A program made the translations under genes and the position numbers. Shown piece by piece: positions 1 to 8,818 of a DNA stretch of 64,000 nucleotides. Each line of letters begins with the position of its first letter. Within the stretch, counting starts at the first letter, position 1. The notes below the pieces were generated by a model. That model did no database searches. It was not told where the DNA came from and saw only the letters and a program-made list of their open reading frames with translations. The DNA lies in the NCBI GenBank assembly GCA_041395505.1, contig JAWLAG010000001.1, positions 2,170,001 through 2,234,000 on the forward strand, given 5' to 3'. Origin of the DNA: Steroidobacteraceae bacterium. GTDB taxonomy: Bacteria; Pseudomonadota; Gammaproteobacteria; Steroidobacterales; Steroidobacteraceae.

Positions 1-990
1 GACTTGCCGCCAGGTGAGGAATTCGACGCCCCTGCCGTGACGCTTACGACCGGCCAGTCCGCGTTGTACCAGGCGATAACCGGCGATCGACTGCGGTTAG
101 CGCTTGATCACGGCGCCGCGCGCGCTGTTACCGGTGCAGCCGAACCGCTTGCACACCCGCTGCTCGCCATCAATATGGCAATTGGACAAACGACCTGGGC
201 GACACAACGCGTCAAGGCGAATCTTTTCTACCGTGGCCTTACATTGATGAAGACGGTCTGCCTCGGCGATAGCCTTTATACGAGGACGCGGGTCATTGCA
301 GCGCATCGCAACCAGCTGCGCGAGCAGCGCGAAGCGACCGGCCTGGTCGCGCTCGAAATCACGACCCGCAATCAGCGGAACGAAACGGTTCTGCATTTCT
401 GGCGATGCGCCATGGTTGCCTGCCGCGACCGGCTGCCCACCGAAGGCGGCACAGGGAATGAAATCGAACGCGTTGGCCGTGATTTCGATGTGACTTTGCC
501 GGAAAGAATTGCCGCCGACTACGCCAGTCGCTGGCAGGTCGCGGCCTGGGCAAGCGGACTCTCCGGGCGCCGTGCAGCCCAATTTGCGCCCGGGGAGACG
601 ATGTCCTTGACGCCGCGCGACACCGTCAGCCTTGCGCCCGAGCTCGTGAGGCTTACATTGAACCTCGCCATGACTCACACCGATGCAGGCGCATCGTATT
701 TGGGCGAAAGACTGGTCTACGGGGGCCATGTGATTGCACTCGCCTTCGCGCAATTGACGCGGCTGATGCCGAATCTCCTGACACTCATCTCCTGGGACGA
801 ATGTTCCCATACGGCGCCCGTACTCGAGGGCGACCGGTTGCGAAGCGAGGCGCGAGTCCTCGAATCCAAACAGATCGGTGACCTGGCATTGCAGCGGATA
901 CGCGTCGTGAGTTATGCCGCCCGGGGCACGATTCAACACGAGAGCGAGCAACAGGCGCTCGACTGGACCCTGACGGCACTCAGTCTGTGA
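1..990 (+). CDS. MaoC-like hydratase/dehydratase, 5' partial
   Basis: The frame is open from the first bases of the window, so the true start lies upstream. The protein has two hot-dog-like halves. The first carries the stretch YRGLTLMKTVCLGDSL, typical of MaoC dehydratases (entry of the acyl chain and the conserved G-D-[ST]-L). The second half starts near residue 180 and has the GGHVIALAFAQL helix expected at an R-hydratase active site. Two-domain MaoC proteins hydrate enoyl-CoA or mesaconyl-CoA-type substrates in the cytoplasm. It sits 40 bp before an amidase and near an enoyl-CoA hydratase and an SDR, which supports a CoA-ester catabolic role. The substrate cannot be read from the sequence. 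Confidence 0.7.
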   Translation, partial: DLPPGEEFDAPAVTLTTGQSALYQAITGDRLRLALDHGAARAVTGAAEPLAHPLLAINMAIGQTTWATQRVKANLFYRGLTLMKTVCLGDSLYTRTRVIAAHRNQLREQREATGLVALEITTRNQRNETVLHFWRCAMVACRDRLPTEGGTGNEIERVGRDFDVTLPERIAADYASRWQVAAWASGLSGRRAAQFAPGETMSLTPRDTVSLAPELVRLTLNLAMTHTDAGASYLGERLVYGGHVIALAFAQLTRLMPNLLTLISWDECSHTAPVLEGDRLRSEARVLESKQIGDLALQRIRVVSYAARGTIQHESEQQALDWTLTALSL

Positions 991-1030
991 CGGTGCCGAA
1001 GCGCGCGTCAGCCAACAGAGTACCAGGTCG

Positions 1031-2380
1031 ATGAAAACCATGGATCCACTCGATCAGTATCTTGCCGGTGAGATTTCATCCGTAAAGCTCATCGAAGATT
1101 GCCTGGAGGTGATTGCGCGTCGCAATGATGATTTGGGCGCATTGACCCACGTGGATGCAGATCGTGCGCTGGATGCGGCCCGCATGGCCGACATGCGCCG
1201 CGCACGCAACCAGAGCCTCGGTGTCCTGGATGGAGTGCCCATGTCCGTCAAGGCGAACATCGCCGTGGCCGACTGGCCGCATACTGCGGGCATGCGTACG
1301 CGCTACAGCGCTCGCGCCGAGCGCGACGCGTATGTCATCGCTCGTGCTCGCGACGCCGGGCTCATTCCGTTGTGCCAATCGAACATGGATGAGGCAGCAC
1401 TCGGCGCCGATGGTGTAAACCCCTGGTTCCTCACGACCGATAATCCGCGTCTGGCAGGATACTGTGCCGGCGGCTCGAGCGCGGGCGCGGCCGCGGCCCT
1501 CGCCTCGGGCATGTGCCATGTCGCGATCGGCACGGATACGATTGGTTCGGTACGAATACCCGCCGCGTTTTGCTCCGTTGCGGCGCTGAAACCAACCTTT
1601 GGTCTGGTCAGCACCGCGAATGTCGTCCCAGTGCACCTGCGCTTCGACCATGTCGGGCCGATGACCCGCGAGGTCAGGCACCTGTCGGCGGTGACGGCTG
1701 CCATCGCCGGTTTCGATCGCAGCTGGCCCTGGTCATTTCCGGTGAATCAGACCGAAATGCTGCGTAACACACGCCCGCGCCTTGGCGTCGCGACCGGCCT
1801 CGATCAGCTCATGACCAGCGGTCCGGTCAGCACGAGTTTCGCCGCCGTGGTCGACAGGTTGCGAAGCCGCGACTGCGAACTATTGCCGTTCGATCTCGCG
1901 CCGTTCGATCTGCCCGGCCTGCGCCGAGCGATCCTCACTCTCTGCGAACGATCCATGTGGCGCGAACACGGCACTGCGATCGGCAACCAGCCTCAGGAGT
2001 ATTCGGATCGTCTGCGTGCATTCATTCGGGCCGGAGGCCAACTGAGCGACGACGAGCTAACCCGCTGTGAGGAGAAAATAGCCCGATTCCACGGCGCGTG
2101 GCTGGAGAGGTTTCAGCACCTCGACGCCCTGCTGCTGCCGGCGGTTGCAACAGCCACCTATCCTCGTGGCGCAAGGCCGCCGCAGAATACGGCCGACCTG
2201 ACCGCACCGGCCAGCGCGACCGGCCAACCCGCCCTGGTTGTTCCGATGCCCAGGGCAGCCGGCTCGCCGCCCGCAGGCCTGCAGATCATCGGTCCAATGG
2301 GCAGTGACTTTGCCCTGCCGCGGCTCCTGGATGGCCTCGGGCTCGCGGACCCGCTCAGTGATATTCCTCGCCCCCACTGA
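1031..2380 (+). CDS. Amidase (amidase signature family)
   Basis: This is a 449-residue member of the amidase signature family, which hydrolyses carboxamides to acid plus ammonia. The Ser-cisSer-Lys triad is visible: Lys in PMSVKANI (about residue 76), the GGSSAG motif (about residue 150) and Ser in GTDTIGSVRIPA (about residue 170). The length fits the family (about 450-500). ATG 1031 is used, but ATG 1040 in the same frame is an alternative. Its 3' end overlaps the convergent SDR gene by 26 bp. Related enzymes include allophanate hydrolase-like amidases, but the substrate is unknown. Confidence 0.85.
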   Translation: MKTMDPLDQYLAGEISSVKLIEDCLEVIARRNDDLGALTHVDADRALDAARMADMRRARNQSLGVLDGVPMSVKANIAVADWPHTAGMRTRYSARAERDAYVIARARDAGLIPLCQSNMDEAALGADGVNPWFLTTDNPRLAGYCAGGSSAGAAAALASGMCHVAIGTDTIGSVRIPAAFCSVAALKPTFGLVSTANVVPVHLRFDHVGPMTREVRHLSAVTAAIAGFDRSWPWSFPVNQTEMLRNTRPRLGVATGLDQLMTSGPVSTSFAAVVDRLRSRDCELLPFDLAPFDLPGLRRAILTLCERSMWREHGTAIGNQPQEYSDRLRAFIRAGGQLSDDELTRCEEKIARFHGAWLERFQHLDALLLPAVATATYPRGARPPQNTADLTAPASATGQPALVVPMPRAAGSPPAGLQIIGPMGSDFALPRLLDGLGLADPLSDIPRPH

Positions 2381-3197
2381 CATTCATGGCCTCGCCGGTG
2401 ATATAGGCGGCTTCGCCAGATGCCAGGAACGCGCAGGCCTTGGCGATATCGTCCTGAAGACCAGGCCGCCGCAGTGGTATCCGCGCGCGCATGTCGGCCA
2501 GGTATTGCTCTTCCGTTCGGCCTGTCGCCTCGCTGAAGTAACTGTTCTGCCAGGCACCAAGCCCGGTCGTGATGTGGTTCGGGCAAATCGCATTCACGGT
2601 GATCTGGTGCGGCCCGAGCTCGATGGCAGCGCTGCGCGTGAGGCCCACGACACCGTGCTTCGATGCAACATAGGCGGCTGCGAAAGGGAATCCCGACTTC
2701 GACGCCTGACTGGCGATGTTGATGATCCGACCGCCACCGCCCTGGGCAATCATCTGCCGCGCCGCATGCTTGATGCCAAAGAAGGTACCGCGCAGGTTGA
2801 CGCCAAGGACTGCATCCCAATCGCTCTGCGAAACCTCGAGCAAGGGCCGCATGAGATAACCGATGCCGGCATTGTTGACCATGATGTCGAGCCGGCCGTA
2901 CGTATCCACTGCGGCTGCAATCAGCTGCGCAACGCTAGTCTCATCAAGGACATTGCAGACAACGCCAACGGCGTCGCCGCCGGCGCCGACGATCGAGGCA
3001 ATCGCGCGGTCGATATCGTCGCGACTGCCCACGGCCGATGCGGGCATCTCGGCGCCATGAGCAGCTCCCAGGTCGCTCAGCACGACCTTGGCGCCTTCCG
3101 CTGCCAGGCGCCGCGCCATTGCGGCGCCGATGCCTTTTTCACGTGCCGCACCGGTTACGATGGCAACCTTGCCCGAAAGATCCGTATATAGTGCCAT
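2355..3197 (-). CDS. Short-chain dehydrogenase/reductase
   Basis: This is a 280-residue classical-type SDR. The N-terminal nucleotide-binding motif is VTGAAREKGIGAAMA, the structural NNAG motif is present (VNNAGIGY), and the catalytic Ser-Tyr-Lys are seen in NIASQ and AAYVASKHG. The C-terminal SGGEEYH ends as in many FabG-like proteins. It should oxidise or reduce a hydroxyl/keto group with NAD(P)(H) in the cytoplasm. It is transcribed convergently to the amidase and divergently from the enoyl-CoA hydratase, with a 64-bp gap that must hold both promoters. A role in the same catabolic pathway is inferred from context only. Confidence 0.88.
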   Translation of the reverse strand: MALYTDLSGKVAIVTGAAREKGIGAAMARRLAAEGAKVVLSDLGAAHGAEMPASAVGSRDDIDRAIASIVGAGGDAVGVVCNVLDETSVAQLIAAAVDTYGRLDIMVNNAGIGYLMRPLLEVSQSDWDAVLGVNLRGTFFGIKHAARQMIAQGGGGRIINIASQASKSGFPFAAAYVASKHGVVGLTRSAAIELGPHQITVNAICPNHITTGLGAWQNSYFSEATGRTEEQYLADMRARIPLRRPGLQDDIAKACAFLASGEAAYITGEAMNVSGGEEYH

Positions 3198-3261
3198 CGC
3201 GCCCTCATTGCAGGGTGTCCCGCGCTGATATCATCAAGACCAGATCGTACCAAACATCCCC

Positions 3262-4032
3262 ATGGCGAATGTCCTCGTTGAAATCGCGCCGCCCCTGTGC
3301 CGGGTCCGGCTCAACCGTCCGAAAAAGCGCAATGCCATGGACACGGCGATGTGGCTCGAGCTCGAGGAAATTGCGACGCAAATCGGTGGCAACACGAGCG
3401 TTCGCACCGTCGTGGTCTGCGGCAGCGGCGACGACGCCTTTTCCGCCGGAGCCGACATTGGCGAAATGGCGGACGCGATCCATGATCCGAAACGACTCCT
3501 CGCTCTTGCGCGCAGCGTGCAGCAGGCAACCGAAGCATGGGCCCAGATTCCCCAGCCGACGATCGCGATGATCCACGGTGCCTGCAGCGGCGGCGGCTGC
3601 GGCCTGGCGGTCGCCTGCGACCTCAGGCTTGCGGCCATGAATGCAACATTTGCGATTCCGCCATCGCGGCTCGGGCTCGTGTACAGCCTGGTCGACACCC
3701 GCCGACTCATCGATCTGGTCGGCAGCGCGCGGACACGCGAGATGCTCTTGACCGGCCGGCGTTACGATGCGGCAACCGCCCTGACGATCGGGCTGGTGCA
3801 CGAAGTTGTCGCGGCTCGGCAGCTCGAACGCACGGTAGATTCACTTGCATGCAGAATTGCGGAAGCCGCGCCGCAGGCCATACGAGGAATGAAGCGCATC
3901 ATCAATCTGATCGGCGCCGGGCAAAGGCTGGAATCGCCTGAAACCACGAGTCTCTACGAGCAAAGCTTTCTCAGTGCGGAATTCCAGGAGGGCGTGGCCG
4001 CGTTCGTCGGCAAGAGAAAGGCGGCATTTTGA
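3262..4032 (+). CDS. Enoyl-CoA hydratase/isomerase
   Basis: This 256-residue crotonase-fold protein starts with the usual VRLNRPKKRNAMD strand-turn. It has an oxyanion-hole segment FSAGADIGEMAD near residue 70 and the second oxyanion glycines in MIHGACSGGGCGLAVACD near residue 110. A Glu-type catalytic position is not obvious after PPSRLGLVYS, so it may be an isomerase or hydrolase rather than a canonical hydratase. The TGA stop overlaps the TTG start of the next gene, so the MFS transporter is probably translationally coupled to it. Confidence 0.85.
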   Translation: MANVLVEIAPPLCRVRLNRPKKRNAMDTAMWLELEEIATQIGGNTSVRTVVVCGSGDDAFSAGADIGEMADAIHDPKRLLALARSVQQATEAWAQIPQPTIAMIHGACSGGGCGLAVACDLRLAAMNATFAIPPSRLGLVYSLVDTRRLIDLVGSARTREMLLTGRRYDAATALTIGLVHEVVAARQLERTVDSLACRIAEAAPQAIRGMKRIINLIGAGQRLESPETTSLYEQSFLSAEFQEGVAAFVGKRKAAF

Positions 4033-5348
4033 CGACGGCGGCGGAGTTCGCGAGCCGTCGACCGTTCTACGCATGGTTCGTCGTTGCGCTGTTGGCGCTC
4101 GCCAATTGCGTTTCGTTCATCGATCGACTGCTCCTGTCGCTTGTCGTTGCGCCCATCAAGACTGAGTTGCAATTGGCGGACTGGCAGGTGGGTTTGCTGC
4201 AGGGCCTCGCCTTCGCGACGTTCTACTGCGTCATCGGCCTTGCCGTCGCGAGGATCGCCGACATCGCTTCACGCAAGTGGATAATTACCGCCGGGGTTTC
4301 CCTATGGTGCGTGATGACCGCATTGACGGCCATGGCTCGATCTTTCGGTCAACTGTTCGTGACCCGCGCCGGCGTAGCCGTAGGTGAGGCGACACTGACT
4401 CCGGCGACGCACGCTTTGCTTGCCGGGTACTTTCCCCGTGAGCGGCTCGCCCTTGCCATCGGGATCTATTCGGCAGGTGTCACAGCCGGCATGGGCCTCG
4501 CCTATCTGGTCGGTGGCGCGGCGATCAACTGGGTCGGGACGTTGGGTAGTGTCGATGTGCCGCTACTCGGAACACTTTCCGGTTGGCGCCTGGTGTTCGC
4601 CCTGGTTGGAGCGCTTGGGCTGCCTGTGGCCGTGGCAACGCTCGCGGTCGTCGAACCGACTCGTCCGATCGACCACAAAGCCGCACCAATCCGTCAAGTA
4701 TTCGGGCATTTCCGTTTGCATCTGGCCGACTACGGACTCGTGTTCGCAGGCTATGGCGCGACGACCATAACGGTGTATGCGTTCGTGTATTGGGCCCCGA
4801 CCTTCTTTCAACGCCACTACCATACATCCATCACCGTCGCCGCCAGTCTGCTTGGCACTGCCGCATTGATCGGTGGATTGCTTGGCGCCTTCTGCGGCGG
4901 CGCATTGTCGGATCGACTGGAGCGCGCCGGGGACCATTGCGCAAAGCTGCGCGTACTGTGGTGGTGCTGCGCTGGACTGGTGGCACCAACGATAGTCGCG
5001 CCGTTCATGCCCTCCGCAGAAGCCTGCGCCGCCGTACTGTCGCTCACCTTTTTCTTTGGTTCTGCCTCGACAGGTCCCGCGGGTGCCTACGTCCAGTCAA
5101 TAACGCCGCAGACCATGCGTGCCCAGTTCGGTGCCGCCTACCAGCTGTCACTCACCTTGGTTGGCGCGGTGCTTGGGCCGTTTGCCGTCGCAGCGTTCAC
5201 GGATTTCGTCTTCCAGGACGAGTCGCGCGTGGGCTGGTCGCTTGCCTGTGTCGCAGCCCTGGCCAATCCGATGGCCGCCTGGCTCACATGGCGCGCCTTC
5301 ATGCGCGCCAGACGCGCCGCCCCGGCATTGGGCAGTCGCAGCGACTAG
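4029..5348 (+). CDS. MFS transporter
   Basis: This is a 439-residue major facilitator with about 12 hydrophobic segments. The first helix begins near residue 15 (FVVALLALANCVSFIDRL), and the helix 2-3 loop contains the G-x-x-x-D-R/K-type turn (ARIADIASRKW). The sequence resembles the spinster/organic-anion type (FIDR in helix 1, ASTGPAGAY late). The TTG start at 4029 overlaps the stop of the enoyl-CoA hydratase gene. It probably imports the substrate of the local catabolic genes, or an organic acid; the ligand is not predictable. Confidence 0.85.
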   Translation: MTTAAEFASRRPFYAWFVVALLALANCVSFIDRLLLSLVVAPIKTELQLADWQVGLLQGLAFATFYCVIGLAVARIADIASRKWIITAGVSLWCVMTALTAMARSFGQLFVTRAGVAVGEATLTPATHALLAGYFPRERLALAIGIYSAGVTAGMGLAYLVGGAAINWVGTLGSVDVPLLGTLSGWRLVFALVGALGLPVAVATLAVVEPTRPIDHKAAPIRQVFGHFRLHLADYGLVFAGYGATTITVYAFVYWAPTFFQRHYHTSITVAASLLGTAALIGGLLGAFCGGALSDRLERAGDHCAKLRVLWWCCAGLVAPTIVAPFMPSAEACAAVLSLTFFFGSASTGPAGAYVQSITPQTMRAQFGAAYQLSLTLVGAVLGPFAVAAFTDFVFQDESRVGWSLACVAALANPMAAWLTWRAFMRARRAAPALGSRSD

Positions 5349-5461
5349 CCTTACAATACGACCGCGGCACGGACACAGGCCACCTGTACCGCAGGCGAAG
5401 GCTGCCAGATGGCGTAAAAGGTTTGCATCTTCCCGCCCTGGCGCGCTCGGAGGTTGAAAAC

Positions 5462-6643
5462 ATGTTCATTAATTTCTGGTACCCGGTGATTCGCTCCCAG
5501 GATCTCGGCAACAAACCCGAGCGTGTCACCATCATGCGTCACGATTTTGTCGTGTTCCGTGATGACAGCGGCGCGCCCGCGGTGCTATCGGATACCTGCG
5601 TGCATCGAGGCGGATCCCTCGCTGGCGGCAAATGCAAATCCGACGGAACCGTACAGTGCCCCTACCACGGCTGGCGGTTCACGCGCGAAGGCGTATGCGT
5701 GCGAATTCCGTCACTCGGAATCAAGGCGAAGATTCCGCCCCGCGCGCGGGTCGACGCCTATCCCGTATGCGAGAAGTATGGCGTTGTTTTCGCGTTCCTT
5801 GGCGATCTGCCGGAAGCCGAACGTCCGCCTATCCTGCCTATCGAAGAGGACAAGGATCCGAACTGGCGCAGCACCGTCGCCACTTTCGACGTCGACTACC
5901 ATTACGAACGCTCTATCGAGAACGGTCTTGATCCGGCACACAATGAATACGTGCACACGACGCACGGCTACCAGGGTGAGCGCGAGGAAGAATACAAGGT
6001 CAACGAACTCGAACCGCATCGCAACAATCCTTGGGGTTTTGGCTTCATGCATACCTTCGACGCCCCACCGCTGCGAAATCCGATCATGCGTTTCGCCAGA
6101 TCCAAAGGCGGCAAGATGCAGGCCGGCTCAGGAACCTATGGCCCGAACCAGATGTGGACTTTCATCCACTTCTCACCGACCAAGTGCATGCATCAATACA
6201 TGTTCGAGGCGCCGATCGACGAGAATCGCACCCGGGTGTTTCTGGTCAATTTCCGCAATGTCCTGTTTTTCCGAGGCGCTTTGACGCGCAAGTTGAACGG
6301 CTGGTTGGACAGCAAGATACACGAGCGGAACATGTTCGTCGCGCGGCAGGACATCCGGGTTGTACGCCACCTCAAACCTACGCTGACACCTCCATCGACC
6401 GCCAAGGAACTGCTGATGCCGGCCGACAAGGTCATCGTGCAGTATCGGGACAAGCTGCAGGAATTCGAAGATCGCGGCTGGCGTATTGACTGGGAAAATC
6501 TCAAACGTGCCCATGCGCAGGGCGATGTCATATACGCCATTCCCTCGCCGGCACGTCGTGAGACGAAAGCCTGGGTGCTGGATTGTGTCCCGCTTGTGCC
6601 GCCGCTCGATCCCGCAAGCGGTGCGGTGCGCGCAGTGCGCTGA
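5462..6643 (+). CDS. Rieske [2Fe-2S] aromatic-ring/steroid-type oxygenase, alpha subunit
   Basis: This 393-residue protein starts MFINFWYPV at ATG 5462. The open frame continues upstream over the MFS gene, but homology-like content starts here. The Rieske cluster is CVHRGG (about residue 40) and CPYHGW (about residue 60). The mononuclear iron site is NGLDPAHNEYVH (about residue 155). This layout is that of the pheophorbide a oxygenase/VanA/KshA group, which pairs with a separate reductase that is not seen in this window. It lies 113 bp after the MFS gene and is followed, 11 bp later, by a MobA-like gene. It is likely the oxidative step of the local pathway. Confidence 0.87.
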   Translation: MFINFWYPVIRSQDLGNKPERVTIMRHDFVVFRDDSGAPAVLSDTCVHRGGSLAGGKCKSDGTVQCPYHGWRFTREGVCVRIPSLGIKAKIPPRARVDAYPVCEKYGVVFAFLGDLPEAERPPILPIEEDKDPNWRSTVATFDVDYHYERSIENGLDPAHNEYVHTTHGYQGEREEEYKVNELEPHRNNPWGFGFMHTFDAPPLRNPIMRFARSKGGKMQAGSGTYGPNQMWTFIHFSPTKCMHQYMFEAPIDENRTRVFLVNFRNVLFFRGALTRKLNGWLDSKIHERNMFVARQDIRVVRHLKPTLTPPSTAKELLMPADKVIVQYRDKLQEFEDRGWRIDWENLKRAHAQGDVIYAIPSPARRETKAWVLDCVPLVPPLDPASGAVRAVR

Positions 6644-6654
6644 AGTGCCGCAAC

Positions 6655-7275
6655 TTGGACGACTTGCCGCAATCGTCGACGACTCTCGGCGCGCTTGTGC
6701 TTGCAGCAGGCGCAGGGTCCCGCTTTGGATCGGCGAAGCAGCTCGCGCGCGTGGGCGATCGACCGATGATCCATATCGCAATCACGCGCGCGGTTGCCGT
6801 TGCAGGCCAGGCGACCGTGGTCGTTCTGGGCGCGCACGCGGCGTCGATTGCACCGATGTTACGTCACACGCCTGCTTCGATAATCGTCAATCGGCAATGG
6901 CGCAGCGGACTCGCGAGTTCCATTCGACTGGCGGTCGAGCGACTGCCTGCGGGCGTAGACGCTGCGCTCATCACGCTAGCTGACCAACCCCTGGTGACTG
7001 CGGCAGATCTACGCCGTCTCGTCAGTGCGTGGCGCAGACAGCCGCAGTACGCGTGCGCGGCACAGTACGGCAGTGACGTCGGGGTTCCAGCGATTTTTCC
7101 GCGCAGCATGTTTGGCGATTTGCTCGGGCTTCGCGGCGATCGCGGCGCGCAGGTCCTCCTGTCGCGCTACCGTGACAGGGTGATCCGTGTTGCCATGCCC
7201 GCGGCGCGCCTGGATGTCGACCACCCGGAAGACCTGCTCGAGGTCGATACTCGCCTGGCATCAACGTCCGCCTGA
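6655..7275 (+). CDS. MobA/MocA-like nucleotidyltransferase
   Basis: The N-terminus LVLAAGAGSRFGSAKQL is the nucleotide-binding signature of the MobA/GT-A nucleotidyltransferase family, and TLADQPLV is the metal-binding D-Q/D motif of molybdenum-cofactor cytidylyltransferases (MocA type). The length (about 206 residues from TTG 6655) fits MocA. The TTG follows the Rieske stop by 11 bp, so it is probably co-transcribed. MocA adds CMP to molybdopterin for xanthine-dehydrogenase-type enzymes. No such enzyme is in the window, so another NTP-transfer role is possible. The open frame extends upstream into the Rieske gene, and I prefer the TTG. Confidence 0.75.
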   Translation: MDDLPQSSTTLGALVLAAGAGSRFGSAKQLARVGDRPMIHIAITRAVAVAGQATVVVLGAHAASIAPMLRHTPASIIVNRQWRSGLASSIRLAVERLPAGVDAALITLADQPLVTAADLRRLVSAWRRQPQYACAAQYGSDVGVPAIFPRSMFGDLLGLRGDRGAQVLLSRYRDRVIRVAMPAARLDVDHPEDLLEVDTRLASTSA

Positions 7276-7284
7276 GCGAAACAG

Positions 7285-7941
7285 TCAGCCGCCCATGCGG
7301 CGTCGGTCTATGTCGGTATGCATGTGGACCATGGAGCGTGCACGGATTGGCAGACGCAGATTTTGCAGACAATTGCGCTGCCAGGGATCGCTGAGGATGC
7401 GGGTCGCGACGGACGCTATCAGTTGCGCAGCGACCGGCACGATCAACCTGTAACAGTAATCTACCGTCGCTTTGAGCACATTCGCGTCGGCGCGAGACTG
7501 CCGGCTGGCAGAGCCAACGCGGGGATCGATGTTGATGTATTCGTTGCTTATGACATTGCCTGCAGTGCCTGCCACCGCGAAATCAGAAAACGCCGCTGGT
7601 GTCGGATTGTCGAACTCAAGTCGCAGCAGGGCTGGCGAGCTCGCGTCCCGTAGCGCACTTGCGTAGGCAACGGCAAGGGTCGCTTGCCAAGGCCCCGACG
7701 CGGTCAGGTCGGCTGCGTTGACGTGCAACGGCACGAGGCCACGCGCCATTTCCCTCGTGAAGACAGATCGATCGGCAGAATCGAGTGCCGCAGCGCGCGC
7801 AGCACGAAAGGTTGCATAGGCGAGCGTGTTCTTGGCGATGCCAAGCAACGCGAACTGCATGGTTGCCAGTGTCAGGGGTATGAACACGAGTATCGCCACC
7901 AGCAGGAATTCCACCAGCGTCGAACCCGCCGACCCTCGCAT
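7285..7941 (-). CDS. TadE-like pilus assembly protein (last gene of Tad operon)
   Basis: It starts MRGSAGSTLVEFLLVAILVF at 7941; a GTG start at 7962, overlapping tadC, is also possible. A short basic N-terminus, then Gly, then a hydrophobic segment with Glu at position +5 (STLVE) is the TadE/pseudopilin pattern cleaved by a prepilin peptidase. The rest (about 195 residues) is a periplasmic domain. TadE and TadF act as minor pilins in Flp pilus assembly. It is the 3'-most gene of the minus-strand Tad operon and overlaps or abuts tadC. Confidence 0.75.
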   Translation of the reverse strand: MRGSAGSTLVEFLLVAILVFIPLTLATMQFALLGIAKNTLAYATFRAARAAALDSADRSVFTREMARGLVPLHVNAADLTASGPWQATLAVAYASALRDASSPALLRLEFDNPTPAAFSDFAVAGTAGNVISNEYINIDPRVGSASRQSRADANVLKATVDYCYRLIVPVAAQLIASVATRILSDPWQRNCLQNLRLPIRARSMVHMHTDIDRRRMGG

Positions 7942-7951
7942 GGACGTTCGC

Positions 7952-8818
7952 TCAGCCAGCACCGGTGATGCGCACCACGATTGGAAAGCCGATGATCAGG
8001 AAGACGCAGGGAAAAATGCATAGCACCAGGGGCAGCAACATCTTGAGCGGTGCTTGCGCGGCGAGCTGCTCCGCCGCGTTGTACCGCTCCTGCCGGCGTT
8101 GCTCCGCCTGCGCGCGCAAGGCCGCGCCAAGTGCCGCTCCGCTACTGCTTGCATTTTGCATCGCGCCAACGAGCGCCTGAACGGCATCGGTGCGACAGAA
8201 TCTTGCAAGCTGCTCGAGTGCGTCAGCCTTGGCCATTCCGGCCCGGATATTGAGCAGATACTCTGCGAAACCATCGCGCAGTACCGAGCGCGGCGCTTTA
8301 TGAACGATAATGCGCAACGCGGTGGTGACATTGGTTCCCGCCTCGAGCGACAAGCGCAGCAAGTCGAGATAGACCGGGAGTTCGCGCAGCATTTCGCGTT
8401 CACGCTCGCGAATGCGGTCCCGCAACCAGCTTTGCGCAAGTAGCGAGCCGATCAGCGGCACAGCAATGGCAACGGTTGCGCCCGCGATTGGCGCAGTGAG
8501 GGCAATGACGATGAGGCACCATACGGCCTGCGCCACGATCCAGTCGGTGGCACGATAGGGAGCGGAAAGTCCGGCGCGGCGCAGCAGACCCTCGAGACGC
8601 AGTGCCACCGCCCGGGGCATGATCTCCGTCGTCACGAGGCCCGAGGTCAGTCGCAGCGGTAGGCGCAGACCTTTGGGCAGATCCGCCAAGCCATGCACCG
8701 CCTTGCGGAGCTGTACATGAAGACCTGCCAGCAACAACGCACAGGCCGCGCATGCGCTGGCTGCGGCGAGCGCCGTAATGAGCAGTGGTTGCGCTGCGTC
8801 CGCCCCGGCCACGTTCAC
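7952..8818 (-). CDS. tadC: Tad pilus inner-membrane platform protein TadC
   Basis: This is a 288-residue membrane protein with a type II secretion F (GspF) domain in the second half. The cytoplasmic core runs from RELPVYLDLLRLSLEAGTNV to the QRRQERYNAAEQLAAQAPLKM stretch, followed by the terminal membrane pair LLPLVLCIFPCVFLIIGFP. TadC partners TadB to form the platform on which the ATPase drives pilin extrusion. It overlaps tadB by 4 bp (ATGA type), so the two are translationally coupled. Confidence 0.9.
   Translation of the reverse strand: MNVAGADAAQPLLITALAAASACAACALLLAGLHVQLRKAVHGLADLPKGLRLPLRLTSGLVTTEIMPRAVALRLEGLLRRAGLSAPYRATDWIVAQAVWCLIVIALTAPIAGATVAIAVPLIGSLLAQSWLRDRIREREREMLRELPVYLDLLRLSLEAGTNVTTALRIIVHKAPRSVLRDGFAEYLLNIRAGMAKADALEQLARFCRTDAVQALVGAMQNASSSGAALGAALRAQAEQRRQERYNAAEQLAAQAPLKMLLPLVLCIFPCVFLIIGFPIVVRITGAG

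Noticed and set aside
97..1041. A 314-codon minus-strand frame opposite the MaoC-like gene
   Set aside because: A shadow frame: no motif, and the plus strand reads a recognisable two-half hot-dog protein.
4583..5461. Upstream extension of the Rieske frame over the MFS gene
   Set aside because: The extension is Arg-rich and motif-free, while ATG 5462 begins the family-like MFINFWYPV.
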